A DNA stretch of 64,000 nucleotides from Microbacterium sp. Clip185 (GTDB lineage Bacteria; Actinomycetota; Actinomycetes; Actinomycetales; Microbacteriaceae), in the NCBI RefSeq assembly GCF_028743715.1, contig NZ_CP117996.1:372001-436000 (forward strand), written 5' to 3'. This document shows positions 55,000 through 64,000 of the stretch, in pieces (positions within the stretch are counted from its first letter, which is position 1; each line of letters starts with the position of its first letter). The notes beneath the pieces are model-generated. The model saw only the letters and a program-made list of their open reading frames with translations. It was not told where the DNA came from and searched no databases. The position numbers and the translations under genes are program-made.

Positions 55000-56021
55000 C
55001 ACCGACACTGCACGACGTCGCGCGTCTCGCCGGGGTCTCCATCAAGACCGTCTCGAACGTGATCAACCATCACCCGAACGTGCGCCCTGCCACTCGTGAG
55101 CGCGTGGAGCTGGCGATCGCCGAACTCGGCTATACGCCGAACCTCACCGCCCGCAACCTGCGCAGCGGGCGTACGGGGGCGTTCGCGCTCGCGGTTCCCG
55201 ATCTGGGGCTGAGTTACTTCGCCGAGCTTGCGGCGACGATCATCCAGGAAGCGGAGAGTCGTGGGGTGGGGGTGCTGGTCGAGCAGACCGGCGGCGACCG
55301 GGAGCGTGAGATCGAGCTCTTGCGCTCGCCTCGGCGCGGGCTCACCGACGGGCTCATCTTCAGCCCGTTGGGGATGGGGCAGGAGGATGTGGCGCATCTC
55401 GACGTCTCGTATCCGCTCGTCCTGCTGGGCGAGCGCATCTTCGACGGGCCGAGCGATCACGTCACGATGCAGAACGTCGAGGCTGCGCGTGCCGCGACGG
55501 AGTATCTGCTCGAGCAGGGGCGGCGCAGGATCGCGGTGGTCGGTGCGCACGCGGGTGAGGTCATCGGCTCGGCAGGGCTGCGGCTGGCGGGCTACCGTGC
55601 GGCTCTGGATGCGGCCGGCATCGACTACGACGACGATCTGGTCGGGTACACGACGATGTGGCACCGCGCGAACGGCGCGGAGACCATGAGAGAGCTCCTC
55701 GATCGCGGCGTCGCGTTCGACGCCGTGTTCGGGCTGAACGACACCCTTGCGCTCGGTGCCATGCGCGCCCTGCAGGAGTCGGGGCTGCGGGTTCCCGACG
55801 ACGTGTGGGTCGTGGGCTTCGACGACCTCGACGAGGCGCAGTACTCCATCCCCTCGCTGGCGACGATCGATCCCGGGCAGGACTGGATCGCCCGTACGGC
55901 GGTCGAGACGCTGCTGGCGCGCATCGAGGTGCCTGGTGAGCAGGGCCCGGCGCGACGACTGCTGGCCGACTTCCGTCTCGTGCGCCGCGAGTCGGCGCCG
56001 GGCGACGCGCCGCGCGATTGA
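54996..56021 (+). CDS. LacI-family repressor of the arabino-oligosaccharide operon
   Basis: A 341-aa LacI/GalR regulator: HTH with the TLHDVARLAGVSIKTVSNVIN helix pair (about 3-22), hinge, then the periplasmic-binding-protein-like core (FGLNDTLALGAMRAL, DVWVVGFDDLDEAQY). It is divergent from the MFS exporter and directly precedes the ABC/GH51 operon, whose operators share its own palindrome. An arabinose-containing sugar is the likely inducer. Confidence 0.93.
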   Translation: MTPTLHDVARLAGVSIKTVSNVINHHPNVRPATRERVELAIAELGYTPNLTARNLRSGRTGAFALAVPDLGLSYFAELAATIIQEAESRGVGVLVEQTGGDREREIELLRSPRRGLTDGLIFSPLGMGQEDVAHLDVSYPLVLLGERIFDGPSDHVTMQNVEAARAATEYLLEQGRRRIAVVGAHAGEVIGSAGLRLAGYRAALDAAGIDYDDDLVGYTTMWHRANGAETMRELLDRGVAFDAVFGLNDTLALGAMRALQESGLRVPDDVWVVGFDDLDEAQYSIPSLATIDPGQDWIARTAVETLLARIEVPGEQGPARRLLADFRLVRRESAPGDAPRD

Positions 56022-56059
56022 CCTCTTGACACCGTCGTCCTTCGCGCGGCACCATACAT

Positions 56060-56071
56060 TTACAACGTTTA
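56060..56071. promoter_or_regulatory. LacI operator O2 (imperfect), TTACAACGTTTA
   Basis: Half-perfect version of the palindrome, one base from the perfect site at 56073-56086 and overlapping the promoter region. Confidence 0.7.
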
Positions 56072-56072
56072 C

Positions 56073-56086
56073 TTACAACGTTGTAA
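56073..56086. promoter_or_regulatory. LacI operator O3, TTACAACGTTGTAA
   Basis: A perfect 14-bp palindrome 95 bp before the sugar-binding protein gene. The three sites share the core ACAACGTTGT. Confidence 0.85.
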
Positions 56087-56180
56087 AGCGGGTGCAGCGT
56101 GGCACGGGAAGATGCCGGGCTGACCGCATCCACTGACGCGAGACACAGATGTCCGCACCGCGAGAGGAAGCACACAGCCC

Positions 56181-57515
56181 ATGAAGAACAGACTCATCGC
56201 TGGCCTCGGCGTCGTCGCCGTGGCCGCCGCGGCACTCACCGGATGCGCGGCATCCGGCTCCGCCGAGGCATCGTGCACGAACAAGATCCTCAAGCCCGAC
56301 GCCACCCAGGTCTCGGTGTGGGCCTGGTACCCGTCCTTCGAGGATGTCGTCGATCTGTTCAACGAGAACCACGACGACGTCCAGATCTGCTGGACCAATG
56401 CCGGCCAGGGCAACGACGAGTACACGAAGTTCTCGACCTCGATCGAGTCGGGTTCGGGCGCTCCCGACGTCATCATGCTGGAGGCGGAGGTGCTCTCGAG
56501 CTTCTCCATCCGCGACGCGCTCGTCGACCTCTCGCAGTACGGCGCATCCGACGTCAAGGCGAACTACACGGACGGCGCGTGGAAGGACGTCTCCAGCGGA
56601 GACGCCGTGTACGCGATCCCGGTCGACGGTGGCCCGATGGGCATGCTCTACCGCAAGGACATCCTCGACAAGTACGGCATCGCGGCGCCGACGACGTGGG
56701 CGGAGTTCGCGGACGCCGCGCAGAAGCTGAAGGATGCCGGCGCCCCCGGCGTGCTGGCCAACTTCCCGCCCAACGGCCGCGCCTTCACGCAGGCGCTGTT
56801 CGCCCAGGCCGGGTCCACGCCGTTCGAGTACGACAGCGCATCGCCGCAGGACATCTCGATCGACGTCAACGATGCCGGCTCCAAGAAGGTGCTCTCGTAC
56901 TGGCAGGACCTCGCCACGAAGGGACTCGTCGCCGTCGATGAGGCCTTCACCGCCGACTACAACACCAAGCTGGTGGACGGGTCGTACGCGATCTACGTCG
57001 CCGCCGCGTGGGGGCCCGGATACCTCCAGGGTCTGGAAGGCACCGACGAGAACGCCCAGTGGCGCGCCGCTCCCATCCCGCAGTGGGACACGGCCCAGCC
57101 GGTGCAGGTCAACTGGGGCGGCTCGACCTTCGCGGTGACCAGCCAGGCCAAGGACAAGGAGGCGGCAGCCACCGTGGCCAAGGAGATCTTCGGCACGGAG
57201 GAGGCCTGGAAGATCGGCATCGAGAAGGCGGCGCTGTTCCCGCTGTGGAAGCCGATCCTCGAGTCCGACTACTTCCGCGACCTCGAGTACCCGTTCTTCG
57301 GCGGCCAGCAGATCAACAAGGAGGTCTTCCTCCCCGCTGCGGCCGGCTACAGCGGCTTCACCTTCAGCCCGTTCCAGAACTACGCCTACGACCAGCTGCA
57401 GCAGCAGGTGACCGCGGTCGTCGTGGACAAGTCCAAGGATGCCGCTCCCGCGCTCGACGATCTCCAGACGACGCTCGAGCAGTACGCCAAGGAGCAGGGC
57501 TTCACGCTCGGCTGA
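56181..57515 (+). CDS. ABC transporter sugar-binding lipoprotein
   Basis: A 444-aa extracellular solute-binding lipoprotein. The signal ends in the lipobox LTGC with Cys22. The mature part begins with VSVWAWYPSFEDVVDLFNENHDDVQ, as in family-1 sugar-binding proteins. Binds an oligosaccharide on the outer surface and delivers it to the two permeases that follow. The ATPase (MsmK-like) gene is not in the operon and is probably shared. Operators O2 and O3 lie upstream. Confidence 0.93.
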   Translation: MKNRLIAGLGVVAVAAAALTGCAASGSAEASCTNKILKPDATQVSVWAWYPSFEDVVDLFNENHDDVQICWTNAGQGNDEYTKFSTSIESGSGAPDVIMLEAEVLSSFSIRDALVDLSQYGASDVKANYTDGAWKDVSSGDAVYAIPVDGGPMGMLYRKDILDKYGIAAPTTWAEFADAAQKLKDAGAPGVLANFPPNGRAFTQALFAQAGSTPFEYDSASPQDISIDVNDAGSKKVLSYWQDLATKGLVAVDEAFTADYNTKLVDGSYAIYVAAAWGPGYLQGLEGTDENAQWRAAPIPQWDTAQPVQVNWGGSTFAVTSQAKDKEAAATVAKEIFGTEEAWKIGIEKAALFPLWKPILESDYFRDLEYPFFGGQQINKEVFLPAAAGYSGFTFSPFQNYAYDQLQQQVTAVVVDKSKDAAPALDDLQTTLEQYAKEQGFTLG

Positions 57516-57585
57516 TCGACCGGTGGGCCGGCCGCGTGCCGGCCCACCGCATCCGCCCGTTCGTCCACGCCCGCAGGGAGCTCTC

Positions 57586-58500
57586 ATGTCCACGCACGCC
57601 ATCGCCGCGCCTCGACGCGCGAGCGGCCACATCCGCCGCCAACGGGTCGGCTGGCTCTTCATCGCCCCGTTCCTCGTCGTCTTCGCCGCCTTCCTCGTGT
57701 TCCCGCTGATCTACGCGTTCGGGATGAGCCTGTTCAGCTCGACGCTGGCCACGGGCACGAAGTTCGTCGGCATCGACAACTACCTGAAGGCGTTCACCGA
57801 TCCGCTCTTCCTCGGAGGGCTGGGGCGGGTGGCGCTGTACGCGATCGTCATGATCCCGGCGCAGCTGCTGGTCGCCCTGGTGGCGGCCCTCGTGCTCGAC
57901 AACCTCGCGACCTGGCTCTCCAAGCTCTCGAGACTGCTGATCTTCGCCCCGTACGCGATCCCCGTGGTGATCGGCGCGCTGATGTGGAGCTTCCTCTACA
58001 GCCCCCGCTTCGGGCCGGCAGGGACGATCTTCGGATTGTTCGGACTGGATGCGCCGAACTTCCTCGCGAGCGACACGATCTTCGGGAGCCTCGTGAACGT
58101 CGTCACCTGGCAGTGGTCCGGCTACTACATGATCGTCATCTACGCCGCCCTGCGCTCGATCGACCCGGCCATCTACGAGGCGGCGCGCATCGACGGCGCG
58201 AACGGCTGGCAGATCGCGACGCGCATCAAGGTGCCGATGATCTCGTCCTCGATGGTCATGGTGATCACGTTCGCGCTGATCGGCACCCTGCAGTTCTTCA
58301 CCGAACCGACGGTGCTGAGATCGATCGCCTCCGGGGCGCTCCCCGCGGAGTACACGCCCAACATGTACGCCTACGCGCTGGCCTTCAGCTACAGCCAGTT
58401 CAACTACGCCTCGACCATCGCGTTCTCCCTCGCGATCGTCGTGTTCATCGGATCGTTCGGGTTCCTGTTCCTGACGCGCAAGCAGAGCGGACTGAAGTGA
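57586..58500 (+). CDS. Sugar ABC transporter permease (MalF-type)
   Basis: A 304-aa permease with six helices. The EAA motif that contacts the ATPase is YEAARIDGANGWQIATRIKVPMI (near 203-225). ATG 57586 has GGGAG 5 nt upstream. It overlaps the next permease (TGATG) and forms the channel with it. Confidence 0.93.
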   Translation: MSTHAIAAPRRASGHIRRQRVGWLFIAPFLVVFAAFLVFPLIYAFGMSLFSSTLATGTKFVGIDNYLKAFTDPLFLGGLGRVALYAIVMIPAQLLVALVAALVLDNLATWLSKLSRLLIFAPYAIPVVIGALMWSFLYSPRFGPAGTIFGLFGLDAPNFLASDTIFGSLVNVVTWQWSGYYMIVIYAALRSIDPAIYEAARIDGANGWQIATRIKVPMISSSMVMVITFALIGTLQFFTEPTVLRSIASGALPAEYTPNMYAYALAFSYSQFNYASTIAFSLAIVVFIGSFGFLFLTRKQSGLK

Positions 58501-59453
58501 TGGCCATCCCCACTGCTGTGACAGACCACACCCGCGCCGTCGTGACGGCGGGGGCCCCGCGGCTCGACCGCGCCGCGCGCCGCGACGCCCGGCGCCACCG
58601 CATCCGGATGCAGGGCGGACGACGCATCGGCTCGCACGTGCTGCTGCTGATCCTCGCCCTGTACTTCGTGATCCCGATCTGGTGGCTGTTCGTCGCCTCG
58701 ACCAAGAGCACCGGCGGCCTCTTCTCCAGCCCCGCCTTCTGGTTCGACGATCCCGCGCAGTTCTTCACGAACCTGGCGGGTCTGTTCGAGCACCAGGGCG
58801 GCATCTACTGGCGGTGGCTCGGCAACTCGTTCCTGTATGCGTTCGTGTCGGGTCTCGGTGCGACGGTGGTCGCGGTGCTCGCAGGGTACGGCTTCGCCAA
58901 GTACCGCTTCCGCGGCCGCGGGTTCGTCTTCGGCATGATCCTCGGCTCGGTCATGGTGCCGCTCACGGCGCTCGTCATCCCGCAGTTCATGCTGCTCAGC
59001 CAGTACGGACTGGTGAACACCGGCTGGGCCGTCATCCTGCCCTCGCTGCTGAATCCCTTCGGCGTCTACCTCATGCGGGTGTACACCCAGGACACCGTGC
59101 CCGACGAGCTGTTGGAGGCAGCGCGTATCGACGGAGCGGGAGAGTGGCGTACCTTCACGCGCATCGTGCTGCCACTCCTGCGCCCCGCGATCGTGACGGT
59201 GCTCCTGCTGTCGATCGTCGGCACGTGGAACAACTTCTTCCTGCCGCTGGCGATGCTCACCAACCCCGACACCCTGCCGGTGACGGTCGGCCTCAACCGC
59301 TGGCTCGCGCTCTCGAACGCCGGCGCGGGCGGCGAGCAGGTGTGGAACCTCATCACCTCCGGCGCCTTCATCTCGGTGCTGCCGTTGCTGCTGTCGTTCC
59401 TGTTGCTGCAGCGCTACTGGCAGGGCGGCTTGACGCTGGGCAGCGTCAAGTGA
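58500..59453 (+). CDS. Sugar ABC transporter permease (MalG-type)
   Basis: A 317-aa permease. A basic cytoplasmic N-terminus (1-45) precedes six helices. The EAA motif is LEAARIDGAGEWRTFTRIVLPLL. The TGATG overlap couples it to the preceding permease. Confidence 0.93.
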   Translation: MAIPTAVTDHTRAVVTAGAPRLDRAARRDARRHRIRMQGGRRIGSHVLLLILALYFVIPIWWLFVASTKSTGGLFSSPAFWFDDPAQFFTNLAGLFEHQGGIYWRWLGNSFLYAFVSGLGATVVAVLAGYGFAKYRFRGRGFVFGMILGSVMVPLTALVIPQFMLLSQYGLVNTGWAVILPSLLNPFGVYLMRVYTQDTVPDELLEAARIDGAGEWRTFTRIVLPLLRPAIVTVLLLSIVGTWNNFFLPLAMLTNPDTLPVTVGLNRWLALSNAGAGGEQVWNLITSGAFISVLPLLLSFLLLQRYWQGGLTLGSVK

Positions 59454-59503
59454 CCGCATCCCACAGCGAACCGACCCCGACCTCCTCGACAGAAAGCACA
59501 TCC

Positions 59504-61015
59504 ATGCCCTCTGCACGTCTCACCCTCGACCCCGCGTTCGCGATCGGGTCGATCCGCCGCCAGATCTTCGGCGGGTTCGTCGAGCATCTCGGCCGGCACG
59601 TCTACGACGGCATCTACGAACCCGGCCATCCCACCGCGGATGCGGACGGGTTCCGCCAGGACGTCATCGAACTGGTGAAGGAGCTCGGCGTCGACACCAT
59701 CCGCTATCCCGGGGGCAACTTCGTCTCCGGCTTCCGCTGGGAGGACTCGGTCGGTCCCCGCGAACAGCGTCCGCGCCGGCTCGACCTGGCCTGGCATTCC
59801 ACGGAGACCAACGAGGTCGGGCTGCACGAGTTCTCCTCGTGGTTGGAGAAGGTCGGCAGCGACCTGATGATGGCGGTCAATCTCGGTACCCGCGGCACGC
59901 TCGAAGCGCTCGATCTGCTCGAGTACTCCAACATCCGCTCGGGCACGGCGCTCAGCGAGCGGCGGATCGCCAACGGGCGCGCGGAGCCCTTCGACGTGCG
60001 GATGTGGTGCCTCGGCAACGAGATGGACGGACCCTGGCAGCTCGGCCACCGCTCGGCCGACGACTACGGCAAGATCGCGTCGCAGACCGCGAAGGGGATG
60101 CGCCAGCTCGATCCGGATATCCGGCTCGTGGTGTGCGGCTCGTCCAGTGCCCACATGCCGACCTTCGGCGAGTGGGAGCGCGTCGTGCTCACGCACACCT
60201 ACGACGACGTCGATCTCATCTCATGCCATGCGTACTACGAGGAGCGCGGCGGAGATCTCGGCAGCTTCCTCGCATCCGCGGTCGACATGGACGGTTTCAT
60301 CGAGACAGTCGTCGCCACGGCGGACCACGTGGGAGCAGTGCGCGGCTCGAGCAAGCGCATCGACATCTCGTTCGACGAATGGAACGTCTGGTACATCGAC
60401 CGCTTCCACGGCGTCGACAAGATCACCGGCATTGACAACTGGCCGATCGCCCCCCGCCTGCTCGAGGACATCTACTCGGTGGCGGATGCGGTCGTCTTCG
60501 GCAACCTGATGATCTCGCTCCTCAAGCACGCCGACCGTGTCGCGAGCGCCTCGCTCGCGCAGCTCGTGAACGTGATCGCCCCGATCATGACCGAGCCCGG
60601 CGGTATCGCCTGGCGCCAGAGCACGTTCTACCCGTTCTCGATCACCTCTCGGCTCGCGCGGGGCGAAGCGCTGCGCCTGAAGCTCGACGCACCCACGTAC
60701 CTGACCGAGGCGTACGGCGAGGTTCCGCTCGTCGATGCCGTGGCGACGCACGATGCGGACAGTGGGCGCAGCGCCGTGTTCCTGGTCAACCGCTCGACGA
60801 CCGAGGCGATCGAGGTCACCGTGGACGTCTCCGCGCTGGGCGAGGTCTCGCTCCTCGAGACGCACACACTGTCGGACACGGACGTGTACGCGAAGAACAC
60901 GCTCGAGGACCCCGAGCGCGTCGCGCCTCGCGCGAACGACACCGCCGCAATCGCCGACGGTGTGCTGACGGTTTCACTGCCGCCGGTCTCGTGGAGCGCG
61001 CTCGCCCTCGGCTGA
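59504..61015 (+). CDS. abfA: Alpha-L-arabinofuranosidase (GH51)
   Basis: A 503-aa intracellular GH51 enzyme. GGFVEHLGRHVYDGIYEPGH and RYPGGNFVSGFRWEDSVGP open the barrel. The acid/base Glu is in LGNEMDGPW and the nucleophile Glu in FDEWNVWY. It removes arabinofuranosyl groups from imported arabino-oligosaccharides. ATG 59504 is preferred. GTG 59450, overlapping the previous stop, would add 18 residues. It completes the LacI operon. Confidence 0.94.
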   Translation: MPSARLTLDPAFAIGSIRRQIFGGFVEHLGRHVYDGIYEPGHPTADADGFRQDVIELVKELGVDTIRYPGGNFVSGFRWEDSVGPREQRPRRLDLAWHSTETNEVGLHEFSSWLEKVGSDLMMAVNLGTRGTLEALDLLEYSNIRSGTALSERRIANGRAEPFDVRMWCLGNEMDGPWQLGHRSADDYGKIASQTAKGMRQLDPDIRLVVCGSSSAHMPTFGEWERVVLTHTYDDVDLISCHAYYEERGGDLGSFLASAVDMDGFIETVVATADHVGAVRGSSKRIDISFDEWNVWYIDRFHGVDKITGIDNWPIAPRLLEDIYSVADAVVFGNLMISLLKHADRVASASLAQLVNVIAPIMTEPGGIAWRQSTFYPFSITSRLARGEALRLKLDAPTYLTEAYGEVPLVDAVATHDADSGRSAVFLVNRSTTEAIEVTVDVSALGEVSLLETHTLSDTDVYAKNTLEDPERVAPRANDTAAIADGVLTVSLPPVSWSALALG

Positions 61016-61043
61016 CGCTTCCCGCCCTGGGGGGCGGAGAAGA

Positions 61044-61107
61044 GGCGGCGAGGGGAGACAGCGCGGCAGGCACCTCCTCCGCTCGCCGCGCTCCTCCCCT
61101 CGCCGCC
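61044..61107. terminator. Probable bidirectional terminator between abfA and the aldo/keto reductase
   Basis: A perfect 14-bp inverted repeat (GGCGGCGAGGGGAG / CTCCCCTCGCCGCC) with a 36-nt spacer, between two convergent genes. No U-run. Confidence 0.65.
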
Positions 61108-61113
61108 GGGTGC

Positions 61114-62001
61114 TCAGGCGTCGATGCCCACCGAGAACGACAGCCGCTCGATCTCCTCCGCGGTGAGCTCCAGATCGGCCGCCTTGGCGCTGTCGGTGAT
61201 GGATGCGGCACGCCGCGCGCCCGGGATCGGGATCACGGTGGCTGCGAGGGCGAGCTCCCAGGCGAGCACCACCTGCTGCGGGCTGACGCCGTGCGCCTCG
61301 CCGACCTCGGCGAACACGCGGAAGCGCTCGCCGACCGAGCGTCCGCCGCCACCGGTGCCGCCGAGCGGGCTCCAGGGGAGGAACGCGAGCCCCGCATCCG
61401 CGCAGTAGGTCAGCTCCTTGTAGCTGCCGGGGTGGCGCGGCGAGAACTCGTTCTGCACGCTCACGAGCGCGTCGCCGAGCACCTCCTGAGCGATCTGGAT
61501 CTCCTCGATGCTCGCGTTCGAGATGCCGAGGGCTCGCACCTTGCCCTCGTCGTGCAGCGTCTTGAGGTTCTGCATGATCTCGCCGTAGACGATCCAGCGG
61601 TCGGGGCGGTGGTACTGGTACAGGTCGATGACGTCAGTTCCGAGTCGTCGCAGCGATGACTCGACCGCGCCGCGGAGGTAGGGCAGCGACCCGTCGCGGC
61701 CGAAGTCCTTCTCCTCGGTGCGGGTGATGCCGCCCTTGGTCGTCACCACGATCGACGATCTGTCGCCGCCCCAGGACGCGAGGGCCTCCGCCACGAGCTC
61801 TTCGTTGTGCCCCATCGCGTCCCAGCTCGGGGCGTAGATGTCGGCCGTATCGATGAGTGTCACGCCGGCATCGAGAGCCGCGTGCACGGTCGCGATCGCG
61901 GAGGCGCGGTCGGGGAGCTCGTTGTCGTTGTTCATCGACAGAGGCATGGCTCCGAGTCCGATGGCCGAGACGGAGAACGGGCCGAGGGTGCGCTGCTTCA
62001 T
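61114..62001 (-). CDS. Aldo/keto reductase
   Basis: A 295-aa (beta/alpha)8 aldo/keto reductase with the catalytic tetrad positions: Asp in DTADIYAP, Tyr in the same segment, Lys in TTKGG and His in YQYHRPD. NADPH binding is indicated by IPIPGARRAASI. ATG 62001 has GAAGGAG 5 nt upstream. Substrate unknown. Confidence 0.89.
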   Translation of the reverse strand: MKQRTLGPFSVSAIGLGAMPLSMNNDNELPDRASAIATVHAALDAGVTLIDTADIYAPSWDAMGHNEELVAEALASWGGDRSSIVVTTKGGITRTEEKDFGRDGSLPYLRGAVESSLRRLGTDVIDLYQYHRPDRWIVYGEIMQNLKTLHDEGKVRALGISNASIEEIQIAQEVLGDALVSVQNEFSPRHPGSYKELTYCADAGLAFLPWSPLGGTGGGGRSVGERFRVFAEVGEAHGVSPQQVVLAWELALAATVIPIPGARRAASITDSAKAADLELTAEEIERLSFSVGIDA

Positions 62002-62178
62002 GGGTCTCCTTCGACAGGGGGTGTGCTCTCCAGACTGGCACGACCGCATCCGGGAACGCGCTTCCGGTCGTGATCCGGATCATCGTGCGAGAATGTCATC
62101 CGGCGTGCCCGTGTCGCCGGCTCTCTGACAGCTCCGCCGGGCCCCAGGACAGCGTCCGCCGTGTGTCGAAGGAGCTGA

Positions 62179-63033
62179 ATGTCCACCGCATCCGTGCCCT
62201 CATCCCGTATCGCCCAGCGCCGCAGCTACCTGATGTGCCGTCCCGAGCACTTCACGGTCAGCTACTCCATCAATCCGTGGATGCGGCCCGCCGACCCGAC
62301 CGACACGGCCAAGGCCGTTGCGCAGTGGCAGACGCTGCACGACGCCTACGTCGCGCTCGGCCACGAGGTGCGCCTCATCGATGGCGTGCCCGGCCTTCCC
62401 GACATGGTCTACACGGCCAACGGCGGCTTCGTCATCGACGGTATCGCGTACGGCCCGAAGTTCCGCTTCGCCGAGCGCGCCGACGAGGCCGAGCCCTTCA
62501 TGGACTGGTTCGACGCCAACGGGTTCCGCGTCGCCCGCCCCGAGGAGGTCAACGAGGGCGAGGGTGACTTCCTGCTGGTCGGCAACACGATCCTCGCCGG
62601 CACCGGCTTCCGCTCCACCGGCGACAGTCACCGCGAGGTCGGAGAGGTGTTCGGGCGCGAGGTCGTCTCGCTGACGCTCGTGGACCCGCGCTTCTACCAC
62701 CTCGACACCGCGATCGCGGTACTCGATCCGGTCGAAGGCCCGGGCGGCGTCGAGAAGGCCAACATCGCCTACCTCCCCGGCGCGTTCGACGAGCAGAGCC
62801 AGAAGGTCCTCGCCGAGCGCTACCCCGACGCCATCCGCGTCTCGGATGCGGACGGCGACGTCTTCGGGCTCAACTCCGCCAGCGACGGCTACAACGTGTT
62901 CATCTCGCCCCGCGCGAAGGGCTTCGAGACGCAGCTGCGCGAACGCGGCTACAACCCCGTGCTGATCGATCTGTCCGAACTGCTGCTGGGCGGCGGCGGC
63001 ATCAAGTGCTGCACGCTCGAACTGCGCCGGTGA
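62179..63033 (+). CDS. ddaH: Dimethylarginine dimethylaminohydrolase / arginine-type deiminase
   Basis: A 284-aa member of the amidinotransferase superfamily. The catalytic Cys is in [13 protein letters not shown] at the C-terminus, the His in [10 protein letters not shown], and the substrate-binding segments YTANGGFVI and [10 protein letters not shown] are present. DDAH converts methylated arginines to citrulline. The neighbouring ornithine aminotransferase makes an arginine-to-ornithine role also possible. ATG 62179 has GAAGGAG 7 nt upstream. Confidence 0.86.
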   Translation: MSTASVPSSRIAQRRSYLMCRPEHFTVSYSINPWMRPADPTDTAKAVAQWQTLHDAYVALGHEVRLIDGVPGLPDMVYTANGGFVIDGIAYGPKFRFAERADEAEPFMDWFDANGFRVARPEEVNEGEGDFLLVGNTILAGTGFRSTGDSHREVGEVFGREVVSLTLVDPRFYHLDTAIAVLDPVEGPGGVEKANIAYLPGAFDEQSQKVLAERYPDAIRVSDADGDVFGLNSASDGYNVFISPRAKGFETQLRERGYNPVLIDLSELLLGGGGIKCCTLELRR

Positions 63034-63053
63034 CCTCGGTGAAGGAGACCGAC

Positions 63054-64000
63054 ATGTCCGTGCTCGACACCACCACGAGCGACATCATCACGGCCGAGGA
63101 CGCGCACCTCGCCCACAACTACCACCCGCTGCCGGTCGTCATCTCGCGCGGCGAGGGCTCGTGGGTCACCGACGTCGAGGGCAAGCGGTACCTCGACCTG
63201 CTGTCGGCGTACTCGGCCCTCAACTTCGGGCACCTGCATCCGGCGATCGTGGCGGTCGCGCAGGAGCAGCTGACGCGCCTCACTCTCACCAGCCGGGCGT
63301 ACCACAACGACCAGCTCGGGGTCTTCGCGGCGGCGCTTGCGGAGCTCTGCGGCAAGGACCTCGTGCTGCCCATGAACACGGGAGCCGAGGCGGTCGAGAC
63401 CGCCATCAAGGTCGCCCGCGCGTGGGCGTACCGGGTGAAGGGCGTGCCTGCGGGAGCTGCCGAGATCGTCGTCGCGGGCGGCAACTTCCACGGGCGAACG
63501 ACGACCATCGTCGGCTTCAGCGACGACCCCGAGGCGCGCGGAGACTTCGGGCCGTTCACCCCCGGTTTCGTCGCGGTGCCTTTCGGCGACGCGGCCGCGC
63601 TCGAGGCGGCCATCACCGACCACACCGCCGCCGTGCTGATCGAGCCGATCCAGGGCGAGGCCGGTGTCATCGTGCCCCCCGCGGGTTACCTCGCCGCCGT
63701 GCGCGAGATCTGCACCCGCCGCGGGGTGCTGTTCATCGCCGACGAGATCCAGTCCGGTCTCGGGCGCACCGGCTACACGTTCGCGTGCGAGCGCGAGGGT
63801 GTCGTGCCCGACATGTACGTGCTCGGCAAGGCGCTCGGCGGCGGCATCCTTCCCGTGTCCGCCGTCGCGGCCGACGCGGCCGTGCTGGGTGTCATCCGTC
63901 CGGGCGAGCACGGCTCGACCTTCGGCGGCAACCCGCTGGCCGCGGCGGTGGGCCACCGCGTGGTCGAGATGCTCGCCACGGGTGAGTTCCAGCAGCGCGC
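63054..64000 (+). CDS. rocD: Ornithine aminotransferase, 3' end outside window
   Basis: The first 315 or so residues of a class III aminotransferase: [15 protein letters not shown] and [54 protein letters not shown], and the PLP Lys in VLGKALGGG. It converts ornithine to glutamate semialdehyde/P5C, which PutA (49033) can oxidise to glutamate. ATG 63054 has GAAGGAG 6 nt upstream, and ddaH ends 20 nt before it. Confidence 0.92.
   Translation, partial: MSVLDTTTSDIITAEDAHLAHNYHPLPVVISRGEGSWVTDVEGKRYLDLLSAYSALNFGHLHPAIVAVAQEQLTRLTLTSRAYHNDQLGVFAAALAELCGKDLVLPMNTGAEAVETAIKVARAWAYRVKGVPAGAAEIVVAGGNFHGRTTTIVGFSDDPEARGDFGPFTPGFVAVPFGDAAALEAAITDHTAAVLIEPIQGEAGVIVPPAGYLAAVREICTRRGVLFIADEIQSGLGRTGYTFACEREGVVPDMYVLGKALGGGILPVSAVAADAAVLGVIRPGEHGSTFGGNPLAAAVGHRVVEMLATGEFQQR

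Overview
The window is about 70% G+C and reads as actinobacterial chromosome. The gene families, the coenzyme F420 genes and the very frequent octamer CCGCATCC/GGATGCGG point to Microbacteriaceae, most likely Microbacterium. This is inferred from the sequence only. Genes are densely packed, most operons overlap by ATGA, GTGA or TGATG, and no rRNA, tRNA, insertion sequence or CRISPR array was seen. No gene-free stretch exceeds about 250 bp.

Layout. 1-4771 is the edge of a type VII secretion (ESX-like) locus: two near-identical tandem mycosin proteases, then a leftward cassette with a YbaB-like protein, a small ESX-target protein, a 438-aa putative secreted toxin, a CxxC mini-protein and an SseB-like protein. 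4773-10502 continues leftward with coenzyme F420 genes: cofGH/fbiC, an FAD monooxygenase, an F420-dependent glucose-6-phosphate dehydrogenase and cofC/fbiD. 10617-20221 holds an ABC exporter, a 3-hydroxyisobutyryl-CoA hydrolase, membrane proteins, a J-domain protein, an SLC13 permease, an F420-type flavin/deazaflavin oxidoreductase and a D,D-carboxypeptidase. 20262-23242 is a TPP riboswitch with ykoE-ykoD-ykoC. 23339-27257 holds an SDR/enoyl-CoA hydratase/SDR cluster and a DUF4407 protein. 29112-33573 is a beta-glucoside PTS operon (licT, RAT/terminator, bglF, bglA). 33770-37587 holds rlmN, a UbiB-family kinase and a NUDIX protein. 37700-42013 is a methylcitrate operon (gntR-prpDBC). 42018-47620 holds thiolase, enoyl-CoA hydratase, etfBA and a cytochrome-b-like protein with a repeat-rich N-terminus. 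47744-52731 holds a GNAT, a thioesterase and a fused PutA. 52915-61015 holds a DHA2 exporter and a LacI-controlled arabino-oligosaccharide ABC/arabinofuranosidase operon. 61114-64000 holds an aldo/keto reductase and the start of ddaH-rocD.

The most unusual features are repetitive and regulatory. (1) A 61-nt palindrome-ended element occurs six times, three in fbiC and three in the cytochrome-b-like gene. It always lies in the same orientation and reading frame, so it adds a 20-residue peptide (V-Q-G-T-R ... E-S-L-E) to each protein, much like Rickettsia palindromic elements. (2) The CofH half of FbiC has lost the CxxxCxxC radical-SAM motif, although the surrounding domain is intact. (3) At least four other families of long intergenic inverted repeats occur, two of them in two copies. 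(4) Many start codons sit 6-7 nt after a TAnnnT box, the geometry of leaderless mRNAs. Two such starts open tiny ORFs that end in an ATGA overlap with the real gene.

Working together: F420 synthesis and reduction genes (cofGH, cofC, fgd) plus an F420-type oxidoreductase imply an F420 redox system. prpDBC, the acyl-CoA genes, ETF and the SDR/ECH cluster cover propionate, branched-chain and fatty acyl-CoA oxidation. PutA, RocD and DdaH feed arginine-family compounds to glutamate.
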